DNA from: Mauremys mutica
Taxonomy: Eukaryota; Chordata; Testudines; Geoemydidae
Direction of reading: 5' to 3'
NCBI RefSeq assembly: GCF_020497125.1
Contig: NC_059094.1
Coordinates: 4,443,733-4,507,732, forward strand
Length of the DNA: 64,000 bases
Shown: piece by piece, positions 21,497 through 32,142 of the stretch
Position numbering within the stretch: position 1 is the first letter of the stretch
How the letters are laid out: every line of letters starts with the position of its first letter
The notes under the pieces: model-generated
What the model was told of the DNA's origin: nothing
Databases searched by the model: none
Seen by the model: the letters and a program-made list of their open reading frames with translations, nothing else
Made by a program: the position numbers and the translations under genes

Positions 21497-21816
21497 CAGT
21501 GGCATAGCCAGGTTTAGCAAACAGGGGGAGTGATCACAAAAAAAGGCGCCACTCACTGCGGTGCTTTTACTAACGGGGCAGCGCGCCGGGTCTTCGGTGG
21601 CATTTCAGCGGCAGCTCCTATGGTGCCACCAAACACACCTGGAGCGAGCGAAGGACCCGCTGCCGAACTGCCGCCGAAGACCCGGAGCGCCACCCCGTCA
21701 GTAAAAGCACTGCTGGGTGAGTAAAAATTAAAAAGGCGCCAAGAAATTGAAAAGGCGCCGCTTGTGCTTGGCGAGAGAGTGGCCGCTGCCCCGGTCCCAC
21801 TCTAGCTACGCTACTG
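21497..21816 (+). mobile_element. 320-bp hAT-type MITE inside CR1 tail
   Basis: Terminal repeats 'cagtggcatagc' and 'gctacgctactg' are flanked by 'tggactag' (21,489-21,496) and 'tggactga' (21,817-21,824), an 8-bp duplication with two changes. It has an internal palindromic region around 'gggtcttcggtggc' and 'gccgccgaagaccc'. Non-coding. Confidence 0.82.
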
Positions 21817-21865
21817 TGGACTGATGACCTCCTGAGGTCCCTCCCAACCCTGAGAGTCTATGATT

Positions 21866-24484
21866 GGCTGCTGTTCCTGGGCAATGGGAGCTGCGGAGTT
21901 GGCACTTGGGGTGGAGCAGCACATGGGAGCCCCTGGCCGTGCCTCCGCCTAGGATCGAGGGGACGTGTCTCCGCATCCAGGAGCTGCGCAGAATCCGGGC
22001 TGGCACTGAGCCTGCCGTAGTCCCACTACGCCGTCAGCTGGAATTTTAACGGCCCAGTCAGTGGTGCTGACCGAAGCCACCAGGGTCCCTTTTCGACCGG
22101 GTGTTCCCTAGCCTGTCACCCTAGCAGGAATCCCTATGGGTCCGGTGTGAGGCATGGACACAGCGTGTGCTGTACCTGCTTCGTGCACCCTCGGGGCTGT
22201 TGATCCGGCACCTTTCACCAGCACTGAATTCACTCAGATGAAAAACTAGCCCAGAAGCACAGCGCCCAGGTCCCCAGAAAAGCAGCTTGGCCCAGGACGA
22301 GGCCTCACACACCAGGAGCTCCGGTGTCCGCAGAGCTGCATCTGCTCCACTGGGTGCCCCTCTGGCTCGTGACTTGTTGCGAATGCTGCTTTCACCTGGG
22401 CAATGTCTGGCTGACCCTGCCTCCGCGAGCTCCGCTCCAGCGCTCCCCTGACCGCCAGCCTTTCAGAGACTGGCACAGGGCTCCTGCAGCTGAGCTGCCG
22501 CTGCCGCTGGGCTGTCCCCGGCTGTGTGATTTCATGAGGAAGAGGCGCATTGTTCACATTTACTGGGGAGCTGCTGTGGGCTTCTCCCCGTTCCCAGGCT
22601 AATAAAACTCCATGGTGCTGCAACCCGCCCTTAGATTTCACCAGGATTAAATTCCCACCCAGGAGTGTGTAAAGGGGGGGCGCAGCGTGACCATTCCTAA
22701 GGATACATTTGCTCTAGAAAATGGCCTCTCTTCCCCCTGCCTCCCCGCCCCAATGATCACAGAGCAACTCCAGAAACAAACCCTGCCCTGAGAGCAGCAT
22801 AGGGCTGAGCCTGGGCTAGTGCGGGGGTGGGGAGCGCCTGTGCAGTCCCTCTGTGTACCAGCCGCCCTATGGCGATAATACAGCCGCCTTTGGCTGGCTT
22901 GGCCAGCCAGACTTTAAGCTCTTGGGGGCAGGGACTGTCTCTCACGGTCCGTCCAGCACCTAGCACATCGGAGTGAAGATAGCACAGGGGCCTGTCTCCT
23001 CCCCACCCCCAGAGGTTACTTGTACCCTGCAAGGCACAGAATAAGGAGGCTTGAGATTGGTGATAGCTACAACTTGTGTCCATCATTCACAAGTGGAGGC
23101 CTGGCTTTGTCCACTCATGAATGTTTCACTGGTGCACGAAACCACTGCTAGCCTGTGGATGGTGGGGAGCTGGCTGTGCACTCACAGCTTGGAGGCGGGC
23201 ACCTGACTGCTAGGGGCTGGCATGAGACTCTCTACCTCTGCCAGTGACGGACCAGGACAGGGTTTGAACCTGGATCCTTGAGGTGGAAGCCCCCGTTTGC
23301 CCTGTGGCAGTTCTCAAGGGGGCAAGGGCAGTGAGAACAGCACAGCAGCTCATGCAGCTGGGTGCCCCTGTCACCCCAATTCCCTCCCCATGGCACCGCC
23401 TGCTCCCCCAGCAGAGATGCAGCATTTGGACACATCTAGCAGAGGCCGTCGCTGCTGCTAAACTTCTCCCGGCATTCCTCTCTCGCAGCAGGGCTCGCCG
23501 TTCCCTCTGACACCCAGCTGGGGTGCGGCAGATGTCTGCAGCGCAGGTACCGCTCCCATCAACCAGGACAGATCCACCCTAGACACGGCCAGTGAATCCC
23601 TCCCATTCCCCCTGACCCCCGCACGCAAAGCTTTCCCTAGTTTTAAAAGCCCAGAATCAAGGGAAGGACCAGAGGCTATAGAATAATTGCAAATACACAG
23701 TCCCTCCCAACAAGGAGCTCGTGGCATATAGCAAAAATCCATGAAATTACTCGAGGAAAGATTACTAGTTTCCCCACCTACAAATGGTGAAATGGAGGCA
23801 GGGAGACTTTAATTCCCCTGGCAGAGCTGGGAACAGGAGATGAGTGTGCCAGCTCCTACCCCCTAGACAGATGTGATAGCAGCAGCCCCATATTCAATCC
23901 GAGGTGGGTGCACACTGAGAGGGGCGATTCATTGCCAGGATAATAGAATGCAACTGCAGCGGTGGGGCTCTGCGAGGGAGGCAGACGTCTCCCCTCGTCC
24001 CTGGCTCGCTGCGGCCCTGGGTGGCCCAGCCTTCTCTGTGGGGTTTATTCTTCTGCACTCACACATCCTGCTGAAGCATCCACAGTGGGTGGAGAAGAAT
24101 GATAACGCCTGCTCTCTGCTCCCCCAGCACCTGCCCCAGGGACCTCTCCGCTCTGCAGCCTGGTTCACTGCAGCTGCAGGCTCTACCTTCCGCTCCTTAG
24201 CCCCAGCCCTTGCTGGGAAGCAGAGCCCCTGCGAGCTGACAGTCGCCTCTCCCAGAGCCGCAGGCGCGGGGAGCGGCAGGATTGCAGGGGGGGCTGAGCT
24301 CCAAGCTGGGCCAGCAATGCACAGGGGGGCGAGAGGACTCGACTCCTGTGTTGGACACAGACCTGATCATGAGGCACCTGGGGGCCTCAGTCCCTTCAGC
24401 GACTGTAATAGGCTCTGCCGCAGTCAGATTAGGCAGAGGTGGACTCTGTTCTAGGCAAGGGGCTTTTGGACAGAGCCTCAGAGG
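21866..24484. other. Spacer region with repeat debris, no gene recognised
   Basis: At 21,866-22,135 there is a short-element remnant with 'cccttttcgaccggg' and a 'tgtcaccctag' end. At about 22,914-22,990 a 'taagctcttgggggcaggga' phrase belongs to a SINE-like family common in sauropsids. The remaining roughly 1.5 kb shows no splice-consistent coding exon or RNA gene that I can support. Confidence 0.5.
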
Positions 24485-24550
24485 TAGTTAGGTGCCTAAC
24501 TCCCCGTTAAACCAATAGGAGTTAGGTGCCTAAATACCTTGGAGGATGGG
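24485..24550. repeat. Short palindromic interspersed repeat
   Basis: 'gttaggtgcctaactcc' and 'ggagttaggtgcctaa' form an imperfect inverted repeat around a short centre. A related palindromic repeat is at 27,962-28,075. Confidence 0.55.
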
Positions 24551-24839
24551 GCCTACGTGCCCCGCAGAGGAGAGCAGAGGCAGAGGTGGCAGGGGTCTGG
24601 TTTAATGGAAGGGGGCTGCTCTCAGCAGTGGCTCCTTGCCTCTGGAAGTTCCTGGACCTGGCTCCCAGCCTCTGTGGGTTTGTTGCCCTTGTGACCTGCA
24701 GATTCTCACAGCCCTGTGGGGTGCCCAAGGAACCCAGCACACACGGCAGGGCCCAGATCCCGGAGCCTCCCTCCAAGGGGACTGGGCCCCAGACATCGGG
24801 GTTGCAAAATTGTATCAGGGGCTGCGTAGGGAAGGCTGT

Positions 24840-25535
24840 GCCTCTCAAAACAGCCTGTCCCCCCCATCCGACCCCCACCCATGTCCTGCCCCCAACTGCT
24901 CCCCTCAGAACCCACAACCCATCAACCCCCCCTGCTCCTTGTCCCCTGACCACCCCTCCCAAGACTCCTCACCCTAAAGGCCCCCAAGAACCCCACCCCC
25001 TACCCAACTCACCCTGCTCCCTGTCCCCTGACTGCCCTGACCCCATCCACCACCACCCTGACAGACCCCCGGAACTCCCAAGCCTACCCAACCCCCTCTG
25101 TTCCCCATCCCCTGACCGCCCCCCCAGAACCTCCGCCCCCTCCAACCGCTCTCTGCCCCTTATCCAACCCCTCCTCCCAGCCCCGGCCTGGACCCCTTAC
25201 CATGCTGCTCAGGGCAGCGCATATGGACGACACGCGGCCCGCTGGAGCTCGCAGCCCCACCCCCTTACCATGCCGCTCAAAGTGGCAGGAGCTGCCGAGC
25301 TGCCCAGGAGTGGTCCAGAGCACTGGCGCCGGTGGCATGACACGCTGAGGCTCTGCGAGAGGGAGGAAGGTGAGGGAGGGGCCGGGAGAGCCTCCCCAGC
25401 TGGGAGCTCAGGCGGGCCGGACAGGACGGTCCCGCGGGCCAGAGTTTGCCCACCCCTTCAACAACCGGTTCTAAACCGGCTTCTAAATTTAACAACCGGT
25501 TCACGTGAACCAGTGCGAACCAGCTCCAGCTCACC
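24840..25535 (-). mobile_element. C-rich hAT-like element, one end recognisable
   Basis: The right end, 'aacaaccggttcacg' through 'cagctccagctcaccactg', is the reverse complement of the left end of the element at 37,844 ('caggggtgagctggagccgg' then 'gaaccggttgttaaattta'). The interior is Pro-coding, low-complexity C-rich sequence. The left end is not clear, and no target duplication was found. Confidence 0.5.
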
Positions 25536-25539
25536 ACTG

Positions 25540-27010
25540 GTTAAACTGGAAAAAATGGGGATTAATATGGGAACTGAAAGATGGGCAAGGAACTGGTTAA
25601 TGGGGAGACTACAACAGGTCATACTGAAAGGTGAAGCATCAGGCTGGAGGGAGGTTACTAGTGGAGTTCCTCAGGGATCAGTCTTGGGATCAATCTTATT
25701 TAACATTTTCATTAATGACCTTGGCACAAAAAGTGGGAGTGTGCTAATACAATTTGTGGATGACACAAAATTGGTATTTATTGTTGATACGGAGGAGGAC
25801 TGGAATATTTTAGTGAAAATCCAGATGACCTTGAAAACTGGAGTAATAAAAACAGGATGAAATTTAGCAGTGCAAAGTGCAAGGTCATGCACTTAGGAAC
25901 AAACAAGAAGAATTTTTGCTATTCCCTGGGACGTATCAGTTGGTAGTGACAGAGGAGGAGAAAGACCTGGGTGTATTGATCACAAGATGACTCTGAGTCG
26001 CCGATGTTATATGGCCGTGAAAAAGGCTAATGCAGTCCTAGGATGCATCAGGTGAGGTATTTCCAGTAGAGACAGGGAAATGTTTTTGCCATTATACCAG
26101 GCACTGGTGTGACCTCATCTGGAATACTGTGTGCAATTCTCGTCTCCCATGTTTAAGAAAGATGAATTCAGACTGGAACAGGTGCAGAGAAGGGCAATCA
26201 GGATGATCAGAAGAATGGAAAACCTACCTTATGAGAGGAGACTTAACAAGCTTGGCTTGTTTAGCCTAACCAAAAAAAGGCTGAGGGGAGATATGATTGC
26301 TCTCTATAAATACATCAGAGAGATAAAGACAAGGGAGGCAGAGGAGTTATTTTAGTTAAGGGCCAATGTTGACACGAGAACAAATGGACATAAATTGTCC
26401 ATCAACAAGTTTAGCTTGATATTAGACGAAGGTTTCTAACCATCAGAGGAGTGAAGTGCTGGAACAGCCTTCCAGGGGGAGTAATGGAGGCAAAAAAACC
26501 TAACTGGCTTCAAGACTGATCTTGATACGTTTATGGAGGCGATAATATGATGAAACTGCCTACAATGGCATGTGGCCCATCTGTGACTACTAGCAGCAGA
26601 TATCCCCAATTGCTAGAGATGGGGAAGTAAATTGGGAGGGCTCTGAGTTACTACAGAGAATTCTTTCTCAAGTGTCCGGCTGGTGGGTCTTGCTGACATG
26701 CTCAGGGTTCAACTGATTGCCATATTTGGGGTTGGGAAGGAATTCCCTCCCGATTTAGATTGCGACAGAGACCCTGGGGGTGGGGGTCGCCTTCCTTTGC
26801 AGCATGGGGCACAAGTCACTTGCAAGTTTAAACAAGTGTAAATGGTGGATTCTCTGTAACTTGAAGTCTTTAAAGCATTAATTGAACTCAGCCAGAGGTT
26901 ATGGGTGTATTACAGGAGTGGGTGGGTGAGGTTCTGTGGCCTGCAATGTGCAAGAGGTCAGACTAGATGATCATGATGGTCCCTTCCAGCCTTAATGTCT
27001 ATGAGTCTAT
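25540..27010 (+). mobile_element. Older CR1-clade LINE, 3' half, decayed
   Basis: The RT block 'SGVPQGSVLGSILFNIFIND' at about 25,660-25,725 is followed by the catalytic region 'FVDDTKL'. The C-terminal region around 26,131-26,355 reads '[19 protein letters not shown]' and '[11 protein letters not shown]'. Frames are broken by stops and shifts. The 3' untranslated region runs to 'tctatgagtctatt' near 27,010, the CR1-type terminal octamer motif. Divergence is higher than for the CR1 at 19,169. Confidence 0.85.
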
Positions 27011-27039
27011 TCATCTAAATACAAAGGTGGTTCCCAGAC

Positions 27040-27145
27040 CTGAAGAAAAGTTCTTAGTAAGATCAAAAGCTTGTCTCTCTCTCACCAACTGAAGTTGGTC
27101 CAATAAAAGATATTACTTCACCCACCTTGTCTCTCTGATTATGTT
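27040..27145 (+). repeat. Dispersed repeat fragment
   Basis: The phrase 'gcttgtctctctctcacc', then 'gttggtccaataaaagatatt' and 'cacccaccttgtctctct' is a repeat widely seen in sauropsid DNA. I recognise the motif but not a family name. From 27,145 to 27,960 I see nothing I can annotate. Confidence 0.5.
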
Positions 27146-27961
27146 ATGGTAACCAACAGAGTGTCCCAATTAAGTCCTTCTGGCCTATTATTTTGACTGC
27201 CTTGCCTTAGCAGATGTAGGATACGATCTACTGGACAAGGGCAGTTGATGCCACAACAGAATCCTTTGCTGTTTTTGAAGGAATGTGGAGATTATTCAGG
27301 ATTAAAATTTCTTTGGTCAATTTGAATTGTTCTTGTGTAAACACAGTCAGGTTTGTAGCCCTGGGGTGATGGCAGAGAGAAAAGCGTCTCTTTAAGGTCT
27401 GCTACAGTGGTAGCTCTCGAACTTGTCTCTTACAACCATGCTTAGGCTTGTGCTGGAGAGTTCAAGAGAGTGAGATCAAGTCAAAAATTCAAACTGCTTC
27501 ACTGCAGAGATAACAGGGCCAGAAATTTGTTTACAGAAAACACATGGATCACCGCACCTGAGCACCTGTGATTTGCAGAACTAGTCAGCACCCTATTCTT
27601 GCTAAAACAAGTACCAGCACAACATGAATGGAGCTCATTAGAGTGGAGTACAACCCATGTGTGCTGATGCAAGACATGCCACCTATCCTGCTCAAGTCTC
27701 TTCCTAGCACCTTAATTGAAATAAGCAGCTGATCTAGCTATCCCTGTGAACTCAGGGTGTACATCACAGCTTGTATGGCGCATGATAGTTCTTCTAGTAT
27801 CAATAAGGAGTCTCAGTAACATAGGATGTAGGTATTGTCCACGTTTTCATATCCTAGGTCTACTTTGAGCCCTTTATTCTTCTGTCTCCTGCACAGTTTA
27901 TTAAGGGATTGATTTTTCTAACCTGCCCATATGCAACTGTCTGCCTAATGGCACATGTTGG

Positions 27962-28075
27962 GTGGGACTTTCAAAAATGCCTGAGGGAGTGAGTTACGAG
28001 AAGCAATCCAATTGCAAGTCAATGGAACTGGTGCTCCTAAATCCCTTAGGTATTCCTGAAAATCTTGCCCATAAT
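27962..28075. repeat. Palindromic MITE-like repeat
   Basis: The ends 'gggactttcaaaaatgcctga' and 'ttaggtattcctgaaaatcttgccc' are imperfect inverted repeats around a centre that includes 'caagtcaatggaact'. Non-coding. From 28,076 to 28,550 the sequence is AT-rich with nothing I recognise. Confidence 0.55.
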
Positions 28076-28554
28076 TACCCAATTTGTACAGGCAAGTGTG
28101 GCAAATTCATGCACAAATTAGTAGCACATTTTTTCACATGCAGTTGCCCACAGGCCTAAATGGCCAGTGAGTGAATTATCCATTAATAATACTCACCTAA
28201 ATGTATGAGATTGTAAATGCAAGTAGTTTAGTTCCAAGAGTTTTGATCAAATTAAGCAGAAGATCAAATTAGCCAGTGATTGAATTAACTGGAAGGCCCT
28301 GTATTTTTCATACATTTCATAAAGATGAATAATCCAATCAGTTAAGATTTCAAAGTGTCCCTTGAGAAGCATTTTTGCAGCAGACAAGTGTATGTGAACT
28401 ATATGTGATATGTACTTTTATATGCATTTGGTTCTTTGAATTCCATGTTTGTGAATATATCAGTTTATCTGATCTTCTTAATTACCAACAGGTACTGGAA
28501 AATATTTAGCTGCCATATATTCAGAAAGCCACTGAAATCCCTTGATTTTCTGAA

Positions 28555-28680
28555 TCTTCAAAATAGGGAAACTGAGGCACAGAGGAATGACAAGAGTCAC
28601 TTAAGGTCACCCAGTGAGTCAGCAATAGAACCCCAAGAGTCCTAAGTCCCAGTCCATCTGCTCTAACCAGTTAATAACCG
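28555..28680 (-). repeat. MIR-like SINE, minus strand
   Basis: 'agggaaactgaggcacagag', then 'gtcacttaaggtcacccagtg' and 'caatagaaccccaagagtcc' is the reverse complement of the MIR core order. Confidence 0.8.
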
Positions 28681-28822
28681 AGCCTCCTAACCAGGAAACT
28701 GATTGAAAATCAATTCAGATATAAATATATAAAAAGACTGTTTAGCTTCTTGTGTTGTTTAAACAAGTTTGCATTATGCAGCTGAACTCTGCATCCCAAA
28801 GGAAGAAAGAAGGGATAAGACT

Positions 28823-29117
28823 GTTACTCACCTTTGTAACTGTTGTTCTTCGAGATGTGTTGCTCATATCCATTCCAATTAGGTGTGCGCGTGCCGCGTA
28901 CACGTTCGTCGGAAGATTTTTACCCTAGCAACACTCGGTGGGTCGGCTGGGCGCCCCCTGGAGTGGCACCGCTATGGCATCGGATATATACCCCTGCCGA
29001 CCCATCCGCCCCTCAGTTCCTTCTTGCCGGTTACTCCGACAGTGGGGAAGGAGGGCGAGTTTGGAATGGATATGAGCAACACATCTCGAAGAACAACAGT
29101 TACAAAGGTGAGTAACC
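28823..29117. repeat. DIRS left terminus with perfect 56-bp hairpin
   Basis: 28,823-28,878 is the reverse complement of 29,061-29,117, so the terminus can fold back on itself around the conserved terminal block. The block 28,872-29,045 ('ggtgtgcgcgtgcc' through 'cagttccttcttgccgg') is repeated in inverted orientation at 34,617-34,800. Confidence 0.85.
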
Positions 29118-29178
29118 GTCTTTTCTTCTTCGAGTGCTTGCTCATATGCATTCCAGTTAGGTGATTCCCAAGCCTTAC

Positions 29179-30165
29179 CTAGGCGGTGGGGTTGGAGTGA
29201 GATGTCACAAAATGCAAAACTGCTGAGCCAAAGGCTGCATCATCTCTGGACTGTTGGACCAGAGCATAATGTGAAGCAAAGGTGTGGACCGAAGACCAGG
29301 TAGCCGCACGACATATCTCCTGGATAGGTACACGAGCCAGGAAGGCGGCAGATGAAGCCTGAGCCCTGGTAGAATGTGCGGTGAGGTGACTCGAGGGTAC
29401 ATGAGCCAAGTCGTAACAAGTACGGATACATGCCGTTACCCACGATGAGATCCTCTGGGATGAGACAGGTAGACCCTTCATTCGGTCTGTCACTGCGACG
29501 AAGAGCTGGGGCATTTTACAAAATCATAGAATCATAGAACACAAAAATGATTTTATCCGCTCAATATAAAATGCAAGCGTTCTATGGACGTCCAGGGAGT
29601 GCAATTGTTGCTCCCGTCGTGATGAGTGCGGCTTCGGAAGGAAGATATCCTGGTTGACATGGAATGCCGATACCACTTTAGGGAGGAATGCTGGGTGTGG
29701 ACGTAACTGCACCTTGTCCTTGTGGAACACAGTATACGGTGGGTCCACCGTGAGAGCTCGAAGCTCGGAGACTCGCCTGGCCGATGTAATGGCTACGAGA
29801 AAAGCTGTCTTCCAGGACAGGTATAGCAACGAGCATGTTGCCAACGGCTCAAATGGGGGAGACATAAGTCTGGTTAGAACCAGGTTGAGGTCCCATGTTG
29901 GGGCGGGGCGTCGTACTTGTGGGTATAGGCGCTCCAGGCCCTTAAGAAATCTAGAGACCATAGGGTGTGAGAACACGGAGAGGCCACTCCCCCCTGGATG
30001 GAAGGTAGAGATGGCCGCCAAGTGTACCCGCAATGAAGATACCGCCAGGCCCTCCTGTTTGATAGACCAGAGGTAATCCAAGATGATTGGGATCGAGGCC
30101 TCAGTGGGGGTAACACTGTGTGACCTGCACCAGCAGGAGAAACGCTTCCATTTGGCCAGATACAT
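29179..30165 (-). pseudogene. DIRS tyrosine recombinase, one in-frame stop
   Basis: The N-terminal SAM-like part ('LYLSWKTAFLVAITSARR') includes the first catalytic Arg in 'TSARRVSELRAL'. The C-terminal part has the H-x-x-R motif 'AHSTRAQASSAAF' and the Tyr region 'HTFASHYAL', so the R-H-R-Y set is present. The two parts (30,165-29,524 and 29,514-29,179) are in the same frame, separated by one TGA. The stop falls within 'ttctatgattctatg', a CR1-tail-like octamer pair. Such recombinases insert circular cDNA of DIRS elements. Confidence 0.88.
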
Positions 30166-30225
30166 TGACCGGGTGGAAGGCTTCCTGCTACCCAGGAGTA
30201 CTTGCTGTACGCAACTCTGACTGGT

Positions 30226-32011
30226 TCAGCCATGCAGCAGCCACGCCTTGAGGTGGAAGGCCTGCAGGTCTGGGTGGCGAAGTCTGCCATGGTCCTGCAT
30301 TATGAGGTCTGGGTGGAGTGGCAGGGTAATTGGGTTGGCTAGTGATAGATCGAGTAGCATGGTGTACCAGTGCTGCCTGGGCCACGCTGGAGCGATCAAG
30401 ATTAGGTGCGCTCTGTCCCTGCGGAGTTTCAGCAGGACCTTGTGAACCAGCGGGAACGGCGGGAAGGCATAAAGCAGCCGGTTTGTCCACGGCATCAGGA
30501 ATGCGTCCGAGATCGACCCCGGTGAGAGGCCTTGGAAGGAGCAGAACATCTGGCATTTCCTGTTCTCGCGGGAAGCAAACAGGTCTATGTGGGGAAATCC
30601 CCACCTCTGGAAAACTGAATGAATAACATCCGGGCGTATCGACCACTCGTGGCAGAGGAATGACCTGCTCAGTCGATCCGCCAGAATGTTCCGAACCCCC
30701 GGGAGAAAGGAAGCTACCAGGTCTATCAAGTGGGCTATGCAAAAGTCCCAGAGTCTGATGGTCTCCTGACAAAGAGGGGAAGATCGAGTCCCTCCCTGTT
30801 TGTTTTATATAGTACATGGCCGTTGTGTTGTCCGTAAACACTGAGACACTGCAGCCTTGTAAATGTTGCAGGAACGCCTGGCACGCTAGGCGGACTGCTC
30901 TCAGTTTTCAGACATTTATGTGAAGTGTCAGCTCCTGAGATGACCAGAGGCCTTGTGTACGAAGGATCCCGAGGTGCGCGCCCCAGCCGAGAGAAGACGT
31001 GTCCGTCGTCAGGGACACTGAGGGCTGAGGCGGATGGAACGGTAGCCCTGCACACACCAGGGAGGGAGTCAGCCACCAGTCTAAAGAGCCTAGAGTGCTC
31101 GGGGGAATGGTGACTATTGTGTCTATTGAGTCCCTGCTCGGGCGGTACACCGAGTTGAGCCAAGTTTGTAACGGACCCAGGCGGAGCCTGGCGTGCTTGG
31201 TTACGAACGTCCATGCCGCCATGTGGCCCAAGAGACCGAGACAAGTGTGAACCGAGGTCGTCGGGAAATTCTGCAGACCGCGGATGATAATTGCCATTGC
31301 TTGAAACCGCGGCTGTGGTAAGCAGGCCCTGGCGAGATTGGAGTCTAGGGTCGCTCCTATGAAGTCTAACCTCTGTGTGGGAACTAGAGAGGACGTCTCT
31401 ATATTGATCACCAGGCCTAGACGAGTGAATAGGTCCCTGACGACGCCCACATGCTGGGCGACTTGTGTCTCAGAGGTCCCCCAGAGGAGCCAATCGTCCA
31501 GATACGGAAACACGTGTATCCGACGTCGGCGGAGATACGCAGCGACCACGGCCATGCACTTCGTGAATACCCTTGGGGCTGTGGAAAGGCCAAAGGCCAG
31601 GACTGTGAACTGGAAGTGCTGATGGTCGGCTACGAAGCGGAGGTACCTCCTGTGCGGAGGAAAAATGGCGATATGAAAATATGCGTCCTTCATATCGAGG
31701 GCGGCATACCAATCTCCAGGATCCACGGACGGGATAATGGTCCCCAGGGATACCATACGGAACTTCAACTTTTCCATAAACTGGTTGAGTCCTCGCAGGT
31801 CTAGGATGGGTCTGAGACCACTCTTTTACTTGGGGATTAGGAAATAACGGGAGTAAAACCCCTTGCCCTTTTCGTTCTTTGGCACCTCCTCTATAGCCCC
31901 CATGGCAATGAGCGACTGCACCTCTTGCAAGAGGAATTGCTCGTGAGAGGGGTCCCTGAAGAGGGACGGGGTGGGAGGGCAGGGTTGAAACAAATTGGAG
32001 GTGGTATCCAT
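30226..32011 (-). pseudogene. DIRS reverse transcriptase / RNase H, interrupted
   Basis: 32,011-31,826 holds the N-terminal RT block ('SLIAMGAIEEVP', 'GFYSRYFLIPK'). After a TAA the same frame (31,777-30,908) carries the fingers and palm: 'ALDMKDAYFHI' at residues 26-36 with the first catalytic Asp, 'AFGLSTAPRVFTK' and 'FPYLDDWLLW' (YLDD at 92-95). RNase H follows, with 'TDTSSLGWGAHLG' and, after a stop at 30,908, 'VFTDNTTAMYYI'. A frameshift near 30,750 leads to the C-terminal portion (30,729-30,226) with 'ILADRLSR' and 'PHIDLFASRENRKC'. Domain order is normal for DIRS; the copy is not functional. Confidence 0.88.
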
Positions 32012-32142
32012 ATTCCACCGTGCGTAGGACCCAGAGATCCGAGGTTAACTGGGACCACGCCAGGAGGAAGTAGAAGAGTCGGTTGGAGAAGGGAGGAGAA
32101 AGACCCTGGCCTGTACTTGGTACGCCGTCCTCAGGGGCACCT

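Larger units (their letters stand above)
19169..21865 (+). mobile_element. CR1 LINE, 3' part, interrupted by two hAT elements
   Basis: CR1 ORF2 coding is seen in three pieces. At 19,169-19,309 the translation includes 'DLGVTVDEKLDMSQHCALVA'. At 20,985-21,496 it runs through '[18 protein letters not shown]' and '[17 protein letters not shown]' to the C-terminus. At 21,817-21,865 is the 3' tail ending in 'agagtctatgatt'. The pieces join exactly at the target duplications of two inserted hAT elements (19,310-20,984 and 21,497-21,816). The element is 5'-truncated: endonuclease and RT core are absent. Confidence 0.9.

Noticed and set aside
23225..23425. tRNA-like B-box phrase 'gggtttgaacctgg'
   Set aside because: No A-box, acceptor pairing or anticodon arm could be placed around it. 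More likely SINE debris.
24526..25860. A 444-residue open frame on the plus strand
   Set aside because: It is a chance fusion of C-rich hAT-like sequence (Pro-rich, low complexity) with a CR1-clade RT fragment. No single protein family spans it.
28843..29164. A small gene in the DIRS left terminus with a partner at 34,572-34,784
   Set aside because: The shared peptide comes from inverted terminal repeats read in both directions. There is no start or context for a separate gene.
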